This document shows positions 1 through 7,027 of a stretch of DNA of 26,674 nt, piece by piece; within the stretch, counting starts at the first letter, position 1, and each line of letters begins with the position of its first letter. Under the pieces are notes generated by a model that saw only the letters and a program-made list of their open reading frames with translations, made no database searches and was not told the origin of the DNA. Origin of the DNA: Caldithrix sp. (GTDB lineage Bacteria; KSB1; UBA2214; DYKH01). Position numbers and translations under genes: made by a program. The DNA lies in assembly GCA_020722685.1 (NCBI GenBank), contig DYKH01000065.1:1-26674 (forward strand), in the 5' to 3' direction.

Positions 1-362
1 GGTTTCCTCTATTGCTCAAAGCGGAAGTAACTGCATCTCCCTGCCGGGAGATGACCAGACTGAGTAGTCATCATAGGTCTTTTCAGCCTCAACCGGCAAT
101 TTTTCGCTAGCAATTTCAATGGTGGGCTGCGCGCTGCACAGCGATGGGAATGACATCCATTCTCTCAATTCAAGCATGAACGTTGCTCCACCGGGCCGGG
201 TGTGATTGCACCCATTTGCGGCACCAAAGATATCGACAAACGGTGGACCTTCTGAAACGGCGCGAAAGTATTGGTTCCGATGCGGCGCTGGCTATCCTTG
301 GTTCCCTCGGGCAATCTACAATGACACAGTAGAACTTGCTCGTGCTTTCTCTATCGGGTCAG
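1..362. other. left-edge stretch without a firm gene
   Basis: No gene can be supported here. On the minus strand one frame stays open from about 282 to 16 after a TAG, with protein-like composition (a GCNHTRPGGA stretch). It could be the tail of a decayed gene downstream of the NapC-type cytochrome, but I do not recognise it. Plus-strand frames entering from the left edge stop within 110 bases. Confidence 0.4.
16..177 (-). CDS. possible 53-residue hypothetical protein or gene remnant
   Basis: An ATG at 177 follows a GGAG eight bases upstream and opens a 53-codon frame ending in TGA. The product begins MLELREWMSF, is mildly acidic, and has no signal peptide, membrane helix or heme motif. The same frame is open for about 35 codons before the ATG, back to a TAG, so this may be the end of a broken longer gene. 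Function is unknown, and the call rests only on the ribosome site and open frame. Confidence 0.2.
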   Translation of the reverse strand: MLELREWMSFPSLCSAQPTIEIASEKLPVEAEKTYDDYSVWSSPGREMQLLPL

Positions 363-1871
363 CTAAAATGGAGCTGTCGCGTGACACTCAGAACAACTGC
401 CTTCGCGCCAAACATCACCAATGTCTTCCGGATGCTTGAACTCCAATGATACATTGCTGGCAGCGAACTCTTTGTCCAGATCTGTCCCTTGTGCCGATAT
501 GGTGTGGCAAAGATTGCAGTCTCTCCGAATTGTTTTTCCTGATTCACTGACGTGTTTATCATCATGGCAGCGAAAACATCCCGGACTGGTCATGTGACCG
601 ATGTGATCCACGTAATTCTCCCACCGCACTTTCATTTCCGGAAAAATATTCTGCGAAAAGGACTGTTGAATCCCGACAATTGACTTCTCAATCGCCTCGG
701 CCTTGCTTTTGGCAACTTCCGGGTGTTCTGTGGAATAATAAGAGCGAAGTTGTTCAGCGATACTGTCCATAGCAATGGCAGTGGTCGTGTATTCCTGCGT
801 GCAAGCTTGAACCGCGATTCTCTTGATGAACGGCAGGGTGGAATCGATAGCCCCAGAGGCTAAAGCCATGTTGATGAATTCAAGAGGCTCGCGATACATA
901 TGGCTGGGCCGATTATGGCAGTCGATGCAATCCATCACGCGGACAGGCTGCTTGGCCACTTCAGCTTCGGCTACCGTTGTTTCGGTCGAATTGTAGACAA
1001 TTTTCTCCTTGGTGTTGCGGTTGGTCATAATGACCCGTGGAATCAGTAGCCTTTTTGCATCCGTTGCGACATACTCGATTTGAATTTCGGGATTAATATG
1101 CCAGTGAATACCGGAGCTCTGTCCCAAACTGGGATTGCCACCGCCTGTGTTCATCAGCATGTCAATTTCCCATCGGGTATTATTTTCATCTGGCAAATAG
1201 TGTATTTCTAATCGCTGCTGTTTTCCATATACTTTTTGCGGCCAATGGCACTCTTCGCACGTCTCCCTGGCAGGACGGAGGTTTTTGATAGGCGTGGGAA
1301 TAGGCCGGGGATACACGTTGGTCAAGGTAGCATAAACTTGATAGGTGCCACTCAGCTTCGATTTCACGTACCAGTTGGCGCCCGCACCCACATGACATTC
1401 GGCACACGTAACCCGCGCGTGCGGTGAGTTTCGGTAGGCCGTGTACTCGGGTTGCATCACCTGATGGCACAGGGTGCCGCAAAAAGTCACCGATTCGGTA
1501 AAGTGATAAGCCTCGTAGCTGCCAAGGGCAGAAAGAAACAAAAATATCAGCGTTCCAATGGCAAAGATAATCGTCGCATTGCGATGCTGGGGGCTATTCA
1601 GATCAAGGATGGGAAAAGTGTACGACGGCAATTCTCCTTTCCTCTTTCGAAGGATTGTCTGCCGAATCATGCCAATTGGGATGAGTAAAAGCCCAAGTAT
1701 GATAAAGGCTGGTACGACGATGAAGATTACAATTCCGACGTAAGCTTTCTCAATAGTGGAAATTGAGGAGAGAACGTAAAGAAACACAAACATGAATGAT
1801 GCAATCAAGGCAATGGCGGCGCCAGAGTAGGAAATAAGATTGTAAAACGAGCTGGGTAGGCGCAATTTCAT
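363..1871 (-). CDS. NapC/NirT-type inner-membrane heptaheme cytochrome c (ImcH-like)
   Basis: Predicted quinol-oxidising cytochrome that passes electrons from the membrane quinone pool to periplasmic cytochromes. The 502-residue product has three hydrophobic helices (about residues 13-36, 44-68 and 99-117), then seven CxxCH sites: CGTLCH at 131, CAECH, CEECH, CIDCH, CFRCH, CNLCH and CSECH at the extreme C-terminus. The first four lie in a NapC/NirT-like domain. Three helices plus seven hemes is the layout of Geobacter ImcH, which is needed for reduction of high-potential extracellular acceptors; that likeness is inferred from architecture only. I start at the ATG at 1871 because GGA lies six bases upstream; the frame extends to a TTG at 1898 without a better site. 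A terminator separates it from the DUF2339 gene upstream, so it probably has its own promoter or depends on read-through. Confidence 0.85.
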   Translation of the reverse strand: MKLRLPSSFYNLISYSGAAIALIASFMFVFLYVLSSISTIEKAYVGIVIFIVVPAFIILGLLLIPIGMIRQTILRKRKGELPSYTFPILDLNSPQHRNATIIFAIGTLIFLFLSALGSYEAYHFTESVTFCGTLCHQVMQPEYTAYRNSPHARVTCAECHVGAGANWYVKSKLSGTYQVYATLTNVYPRPIPTPIKNLRPARETCEECHWPQKVYGKQQRLEIHYLPDENNTRWEIDMLMNTGGGNPSLGQSSGIHWHINPEIQIEYVATDAKRLLIPRVIMTNRNTKEKIVYNSTETTVAEAEVAKQPVRVMDCIDCHNRPSHMYREPLEFINMALASGAIDSTLPFIKRIAVQACTQEYTTTAIAMDSIAEQLRSYYSTEHPEVAKSKAEAIEKSIVGIQQSFSQNIFPEMKVRWENYVDHIGHMTSPGCFRCHDDKHVSESGKTIRRDCNLCHTISAQGTDLDKEFAASNVSLEFKHPEDIGDVWREGSCSECHATAPF

Positions 1872-1945
1872 CAGAGTTCCTTTCATTGTTCGGTACAAAC
1901 GAATAGTAGCGGGGAGATGACTTGAAACGCCGGGCGGAATTTATG

Positions 1946-2002
1946 AAAAAAAATAACCTCTCGCAAACAATACCAGGAATGCATCGATTTGCGGGAGGTT
2001 AT
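1946..2002 (-). terminator. intrinsic terminator after the Rieske/cytochrome b operon
   Basis: Inverted repeat 1953-1967 / 1988-2002 (15 pairs, one mismatch) with a 20-base loop, followed on the minus strand by a run of eight T. It lies 20 bases past the DUF2339 stop and should end the operon that starts at 6715, leaving the NapC-type gene as a separate or read-through unit. Confidence 0.8.
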
Positions 2003-2022
2003 CTGTTCATGAGAGAAAAGCG

Positions 2023-3693
2023 TCATGACTGCGCTTTGTTCTCCAGATTCCTTTTATATCTTGTATAGAAAACCGAAAGCAGCAAAAGCACGATTCCTAC
2101 GGCCAAAAACAATATGATTCGAAAACCGGCCTCGAGCTTGGCCATATCGATGATGAAAACGTGAAGCACGGTTGCAAAAATAGTTAGAATGGCCATCCAG
2201 CGATACTTGATATTCTTGAGAAGCAAGCTCATGGCGAAATAAAAGAGGGCGGCGCCTAACCAGGAAAGACTGACGTAACTGGCAGGAATGGCATGCTGCA
2301 ATCCATACAAGACAATAAAGAACGCACAAGCCAGATAGATATTACGGATTAAGTCCGTTTTTAACGTCAGCCGCTCCCGTTTCCAGTTAAGAATCCGCGC
2401 GCTGGTCAGTGCTGTAACGGCATAGCTTAGATTGATCAGGTCGTAGGACGGCACGAGACGCAAGTACGCTAAATAGATGCAAAGATAAATGGCAATGTTG
2501 GCGATCACAATGATGCGCGAGCGAAACCAGATGGCTGTTATGATGACAAGCAAACTCTGAAAGCCAAGCCAAACAAAATAGTCCGGCGAACGAAATTGAG
2601 AAAAGATTGCGCCGCTGAGAGCCACAAAGCTGAAGCAGGCATAAATAGAAGTAGCCAAACTGCCTCGGTCGTGTCGCCAGTTGGCGATGGATGCTGCCAT
2701 AAAGAAGACGGCCGTCATCAGAGCGAGGAGACTAAGCTGGGGGCGAAAGAAGGTGAAAGCGTTGATGGCCCCGATTAAAAAAATCCCCCAGCCGTTGGCA
2801 AGAGCAAGGACTATTTCGAAGAATCTGGTATAAGTTTTGGTGTCGCGCAGAGTATTAGCCAAAGCGTAGGTGAGGCCATAGAGAGCCAAATACATTAAAT
2901 TGCCGTGATGCTCCTGAACCGGGTGAACCGGGTTACCCAAGACGGGATTGCCAAACAGCCAGAGCAGATGAGTGGTGAGGGCCATCGCCAAGCTTGATAG
3001 CGCCACCGCATTCCAGTTGTACCTTTTCAAGAAGAACACGGAAACGCCACAGGAGAGCACGATAAGAAGAAAAGCCGGATGTGCGGAATCACTGAAGAGA
3101 GCCGTTAGAAAACAAAGAGCGAGATTTATCGTCGCCAGGATCGGACGTTGCCGCTTGGCAGCGAGGTAGAGGTTGATGGTCAGGACGGCAACCAGCAGCG
3201 CCAGGCCAATGGTTTTTTGCGGAATGACTGGATGGCCGCTGAAAAAATGCAACCTCAAGGTGGCGAAGTAGAGGAGGATCATTCCACCGCCGAATAAAAT
3301 GCGCGATAGGAACAGGTACGTCTTTTTCCAATACTGGGCCAGAGCGAACAGACCGGCAACGGCAACATAGCCAAAAACGCTGGCCAGAAGCGGAGGAAAA
3401 GAGGGAAACGGGTAGCTAATCAAAAACGCCAAACCGAGCAAGAGCACGACGGTGCCCACTTGTCCAAACCAAAACTCCCCAATTCTAAATTCTAATGACT
3501 CGTCCTCGGCCGCTCGCGCCTCCGTCGCGGCAACTCCGCCTTGGTTCACACCTCCGGCGCCCACCCATGTCGCAGCGCCCTCGGAATCCATGCCAAGTCG
3601 AGCCTCGATTCGCTCGACCCTCGCTTCCAATCGCTGGAGGAGATCGTAAATCCTCGCGGCTTCGGAATGAGGGATGTTTGCCGGCTCGCTCAT
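2023..3693 (-). CDS. DUF2339-family polytopic membrane protein
   Basis: A 556-residue membrane protein of unknown function. The N-terminus (about residues 12-36) is a short charged coiled coil (LLQRLEARVERIEARLG). After a low-complexity Ala/Gly linker comes a conserved-looking entry (RIGEFWFGQVGTVVLLLG), then about fifteen hydrophobic segments to a basic C-terminus. Coil, linker and many helices is the usual form of DUF2339 proteins, whose role is not established. Its ATG overlaps the stop of the 9-heme cytochrome by one base (TAATG) behind AAGGAG, which implies translational coupling. That tight link to a Rieske/cytochrome b operon is the main hint to function: it may be an assembly or accessory subunit. 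No heme motif or catalytic residue is visible. Confidence 0.8.
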   Translation of the reverse strand: MSEPANIPHSEAARIYDLLQRLEARVERIEARLGMDSEGAATWVGAGGVNQGGVAATEARAAEDESLEFRIGEFWFGQVGTVVLLLGLAFLISYPFPSFPPLLASVFGYVAVAGLFALAQYWKKTYLFLSRILFGGGMILLYFATLRLHFFSGHPVIPQKTIGLALLVAVLTINLYLAAKRQRPILATINLALCFLTALFSDSAHPAFLLIVLSCGVSVFFLKRYNWNAVALSSLAMALTTHLLWLFGNPVLGNPVHPVQEHHGNLMYLALYGLTYALANTLRDTKTYTRFFEIVLALANGWGIFLIGAINAFTFFRPQLSLLALMTAVFFMAASIANWRHDRGSLATSIYACFSFVALSGAIFSQFRSPDYFVWLGFQSLLVIITAIWFRSRIIVIANIAIYLCIYLAYLRLVPSYDLINLSYAVTALTSARILNWKRERLTLKTDLIRNIYLACAFFIVLYGLQHAIPASYVSLSWLGAALFYFAMSLLLKNIKYRWMAILTIFATVLHVFIIDMAKLEAGFRIILFLAVGIVLLLLSVFYTRYKRNLENKAQS

Positions 3694-4940
3694 TACCTTC
3701 TCCTTTCGCGGGCCCGAATGTACAAGATAAGAAACCCTGCGGTCAAAAGCGTCAAAACGACCATGACCGCCAGCAACTGTCGGCGATGGCCCACTTCTCT
3801 CAAAGCATTCCGGCCAACCGATATCGCTTCTTCAGCCGCTTGGAGACCCGTGGCGGTCGTCTTGCTGACGGCCACCGGATCAAACGTATGGATCAGGACG
3901 CGCGCTTGCGTCAGCGCGTTGGTCGCATTGGGCAGATGCAGCCGCTCGTCGCCGATTTCCACACCGGCACGCTGGGCCCGACCAAACAATGCCTCTGCCC
4001 GAGAGATATTTGCAGCAAGACTATCGATCTCCGTCCGTATGCGAACGGCGGCTTGCAGCCCTGCCGAGCCTTGATCATGGCATTGAACGCAAGTCGCCGG
4101 CTCAGAACCGCCGATCATCCGGTCGTCAGCCCGTTGAATAGCGTGATTTCCGTGGCAGGCCTCGCATTCGGAATACCCTAATTCATCGAAGGCGCTCTTA
4201 TGGGGACTTGCAGCAAAATGCTCTGATTGCACCACATGACATGTGCCGCACACATTAGCAATGGAAGTCACACCGGGCGGCAAGGCGCCGTGGTTGCCGT
4301 GACAGTCGTTGCAGGTCGGGGCGCTCAAATCGCCTTTGTCGTAGAGTGTTCTGGCGTGTACGCTGGACTTGTATTCATTCAATTGATCAGTGCCAATGGA
4401 GTATCCCTTCATGTAATCCGCGTCCGCATGACACTGACCGCACCGGTCGGCAAGATTGAGAGAAAAGACCGAAGCAGTCGGATCGTCGGCCTTTTTGATG
4501 TCGTGGGTCCCATGACAACTCGTACACGTGGCTACCTTGTCGTCCCCTTTTGACAAGAGCTGCCCATGCCTGCTGGTCAAATAGCGTTCGTACTGATCGA
4601 CGGGCATGTTCGGATTGAAATTGCGCATATAGGCGACATCGCTGTGACACTTGGCGCAAAGCTTTGGCACCTGCGCCCGGGCTATTTTTCCGAGAAACCC
4701 CTTGGCGGGCGACATAGCCAGTTCGGCATCCTCCTCCGTCTTGTCCCCGCCATGGCACCCGACACAAGAAACTTGTGGGCGGGCGTGCACGCCGGCCTGC
4801 AATTGCTGAACCGGAGTCGAAAGGGGTTCGTCCAGTTCCTTATGACAGGAAATGCAAGTGTCTTTGGTTTCTTCTTGTTGAACCGCAAGGGCGGAAACGG
4901 CCGCAACACCGAAGATGATGACAGGTATTATCTTTTTCAA
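3693..4940 (-). CDS. nonaheme cytochrome c with C-terminal membrane anchor, partner of cytochrome b
   Basis: Periplasmic electron-transfer protein, probably the cytochrome c subunit of the Rieske/cytochrome b complex encoded just upstream. The 415-residue product has a signal peptide (IIPVIIFGVAAVSALA), nine CxxCH sites spread over about the first 290 residues (CISCH at 29, then CVGCH, CAKCH, CTSCH, CGQCH, CNDCH, CGTCH, CEACH, CVQCH), a helical Ala-rich segment, and one C-terminal transmembrane helix followed by a basic tail. A tail-anchored multiheme protein takes the place that cytochrome c1 or f holds in classical bc complexes. I start at the TTG at 4940 because GAGAGGG lies six bases upstream; another in-frame TTG at 4955 has no ribosome site. 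It lies 131 bases after cytochrome b and overlaps the DUF2339 gene by one base. Confidence 0.88.
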   Translation of the reverse strand: MKKIIPVIIFGVAAVSALAVQQEETKDTCISCHKELDEPLSTPVQQLQAGVHARPQVSCVGCHGGDKTEEDAELAMSPAKGFLGKIARAQVPKLCAKCHSDVAYMRNFNPNMPVDQYERYLTSRHGQLLSKGDDKVATCTSCHGTHDIKKADDPTASVFSLNLADRCGQCHADADYMKGYSIGTDQLNEYKSSVHARTLYDKGDLSAPTCNDCHGNHGALPPGVTSIANVCGTCHVVQSEHFAASPHKSAFDELGYSECEACHGNHAIQRADDRMIGGSEPATCVQCHDQGSAGLQAAVRIRTEIDSLAANISRAEALFGRAQRAGVEIGDERLHLPNATNALTQARVLIHTFDPVAVSKTTATGLQAAEEAISVGRNALREVGHRRQLLAVMVVLTLLTAGFLILYIRARERRR

Positions 4941-5071
4941 AGCAAACCCTCTCAAAAATGCCCAGAAGTTCCGGCCCGCGCCTGACGGGCCCGATCATGG
5001 TGCACAACCGTTGCGCGTCTTATCCACACTATTGCGCGATGGCTCGTGGGGGATGTGCACGAAATTCGGCT

Positions 5072-6151
5072 CTAATCCAATAGGTAAGATACAGCGGTCA
5101 TAGCCAAAATGTATATGACCAACAGGTATCCGATGGCAGTGAAAAACGGGCTGGTCAAATTGCGTTGCGCCCGACGATCGAAAAACGGGACGAGCAGCCA
5201 AAACAGCACACCGATGCCAAAACCAAAAATGGCCAAAGCTTCCCCGTTGAGCGTAAAAATTCGTCCCGGAATATATTTCAAAGTTTGAAACATGAACACA
5301 AAGAACCACTCCGGCTTGATCCCTTCCGGCGCCGGGGCAAACGGATCGGCCTTTTCGCCCAGCTCCCACGGAAAAATGGCGGCCAATATCCCTAACAAAC
5401 CCAGCACCGCGAGCCAGCCGACCGCATCACGCAAAATGAAATCAGGGAAGAATTTCATGCTTTTGGGATTCTGCTCATATTCTGTTTGCAGCGATGGAGG
5501 AACACTCATGCCCTGTGCTTGGATGAGCAACAGATGGACGATCAAGATGAAGATTGTGACCAGGGGCAATAGAGCCACGTGAAAGCCGAAAAACCGCGTC
5601 AAGGTGGCTCCGGTCACTTCCTCCCCGCCGCGCAAATAGATCAGCACGTGTTTGCCGATCACCGGGATAACGGCTGCTATCTCCGTTCCCACTTTGGTGG
5701 CAAAATACGCCAGTTTGTTCCACGGAAGCAGGTAGCCGGAAAAGCCGAAGGCCAAAGCCAGGACGAGCAGCGCCACGCCAGACATCCAGGTCATTTCGCG
5801 CGGCTTGCGGTAGGCCTTCATAAAATAGGTGCTGAACATGTGCACAAAAAGGAAAAAGATCATCAGGTTGGCGCCCCAGCTATGGATGGAGCGAATGAGC
5901 CAGCCAAAGCGGACCGAAGTCATGATGAATTCAACGGATTCGTAGGCGCTTTCAGCGGAGGGACGATAGTAGAGCAGAAGCAGTATGCCGGTAATGACCT
6001 GAATGACGTACAGGAAAAGCGTGATTCCGCCGATGCCGTACCAAAAGTGATACTTGTGCTCGGGTACGACCTTCTCGTCCATAAACTGCCGAACACCGGT
6101 CAGCTCGATCCGCTCTTCTATCCAGCTCGCAAATGCTTTGACGATTTTCAA
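5072..6151 (-). CDS. cytochrome b (fused b6 and subunit-IV type) of a Rieske/cytochrome b complex
   Basis: Membrane subunit that carries two b hemes and oxidises quinol. The 359 residues join the b6-like N-half and the subunit-IV-like C-half in one chain. Heme ligands are visible as His90/His104 and His191/His206; the second pair has 14 residues between them, as in b6-type proteins. GYLLPW is at 139-144, and the Qo-site motif appears as PEWF at 280-283 in place of the usual PEWY. About eight membrane helices are expected. The start is TTG at 6151 with GAGGAG seven bases upstream; no better start fits the conserved N-terminus. It lies between the Rieske gene and the nonaheme cytochrome gene, so the three very likely form one bc-type complex. 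Confidence 0.93.
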   Translation of the reverse strand: MKIVKAFASWIEERIELTGVRQFMDEKVVPEHKYHFWYGIGGITLFLYVIQVITGILLLLYYRPSAESAYESVEFIMTSVRFGWLIRSIHSWGANLMIFFLFVHMFSTYFMKAYRKPREMTWMSGVALLVLALAFGFSGYLLPWNKLAYFATKVGTEIAAVIPVIGKHVLIYLRGGEEVTGATLTRFFGFHVALLPLVTIFILIVHLLLIQAQGMSVPPSLQTEYEQNPKSMKFFPDFILRDAVGWLAVLGLLGILAAIFPWELGEKADPFAPAPEGIKPEWFFVFMFQTLKYIPGRIFTLNGEALAIFGFGIGVLFWLLVPFFDRRAQRNLTSPFFTAIGYLLVIYILAMTAVSYLLD

Positions 6152-6265
6152 GCGAGTACTCCTCTGTTTTTGGCCCGAAACTTTTCTTCATTCCGCGAAA
6201 ATTCATAGGTCACCCCACAATCCGAATGCCGCTGGCGCCCACTCCCGAAAGGAAGGAGCAAGTTT

Positions 6266-6715
6266 TCACGTTCGTTTTGTCACCGTGATGTCCTTACCGC
6301 TGATGAAAACATCGTACACCTCCAGAGGTGCCGGCGGAGGGCCGGAAAGGACGTTGCCGTTGAGATCGAACTTTCCGTTGTGGCAAGCGCACCAGATCAG
6401 CTTGTAGTCCTCGCGATACTGCACCGTGCACTGCAAATGCGTGCACACGGCAGAAAAGGCGCGATATTCACCATTCGGCAAACGCACTAACATGGCGGGC
6501 TTGTTCCCGAAGGGGAAAATCTTGCCGGTATTAGGCTTGAGCTCGTCCACGGTGGCCGCTTTGACCGAGCTTTGTTTCGACTCGGGAACCGGCGGCGGCA
6601 TAATGAAACGCCAAACCGGGTACAACAGCATCGCCGCAAAAGCGGAAAAACTACCGATTAATCCCCCCAACAAAAATCCTCTACGACTCTGGTCCGTCTG
6701 CATTCCGTTTTCCAT
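6266..6715 (-). CDS. Rieske [2Fe-2S] iron-sulfur protein (QcrA/PetC-like)
   Basis: Accepts electrons from quinol at cytochrome b and hands them to the cytochrome c subunit. The 149-residue product has a Tat signal with membrane anchor (SRRGFLLGG at 10-18 followed by a hydrophobic helix) and a Rieske fold with both cluster motifs: CTHLQC at 91-96 and CACHNGKF at 109-116. Cys91, His93, Cys109 and His112 are the expected cluster ligands, with Cys96 and Cys111 as the disulfide. I start at the ATG at 6715 because AGGA lies five bases upstream and the Tat motif follows at the right place; the open frame continues upstream to 6805 with no signal-like sequence. It is the first gene of the Rieske, cytochrome b, nonaheme cytochrome, DUF2339 operon. 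Confidence 0.92.
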   Translation of the reverse strand: MENGMQTDQSRRGFLLGGLIGSFSAFAAMLLYPVWRFIMPPPVPESKQSSVKAATVDELKPNTGKIFPFGNKPAMLVRLPNGEYRAFSAVCTHLQCTVQYREDYKLIWCACHNGKFDLNGNVLSGPPPAPLEVYDVFISGKDITVTKRT

Positions 6716-6850
6716 AGGATTCCTGGTAGGTAATTTTGGCAAAGAAATCAAGTGTTCATGTTTATGCACCGCAAGAAGGGGAAGGCCGCTCTCCAGCTTT
6801 CGCAATCGGGCGTCGAGCTTGCCGTCATAGTGTTCCCGAAAACTCTGGTG

Positions 6851-6890
6851 AATCTACAAATGAATAAGGAAATGTGCAACATGTTGTAGA
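6851..6890 (-). promoter_or_regulatory. candidate promoter with overlapping dyad upstream of the Rieske operon
   Basis: On the minus strand TTGCAC (6874-6879) and TAGATT (6851-6856) are 17 bases apart. The perfect palindrome CAACATGTTG (6877-6886) overlaps the -35 element, and an outer TCTACAA/TTGTAGA pair brackets 6853-6890. This arrangement suggests a regulator-controlled promoter. Base matches to the sigma70 consensus are only moderate. Confidence 0.3.
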
Positions 6891-6948
6891 CATATTTTTC
6901 AAGCTGTAGAGCGAAATAATGAGATTTGCGGCTGCTTCATACCAAATG

Positions 6949-6982
6949 AAAAGGGATGGGCAGAATTTCCCATCCCTTTTTT
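6949..6982 (-). terminator. terminator after the T9SS nonaheme cytochrome gene
   Basis: Perfect 12-pair inverted repeat (6949-6960 / 6969-6980) with an eight-base loop, 46 bases past the stop of the 932-residue cytochrome. T runs follow on both strands (four on minus, six on plus), so it could work in either direction. It separates that gene from the Rieske operon. Confidence 0.85.
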
Positions 6983-7027
6983 GCAAATCCAAAACCGGAA
7001 TAGTCTTGGTAACCTTTCCGGATTAGA

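Noticed and set aside
206..439. A 77-codon plus-strand frame at the left edge
   Set aside because: It overlaps the end of the heptaheme cytochrome gene antisense and has no ribosome site or recognisable feature.
5952..6206. A separate small gene starting at ATG 6206 between the Rieske and cytochrome b genes
   Set aside because: It mostly overlaps the conserved start of cytochrome b in another frame and shows no domain.
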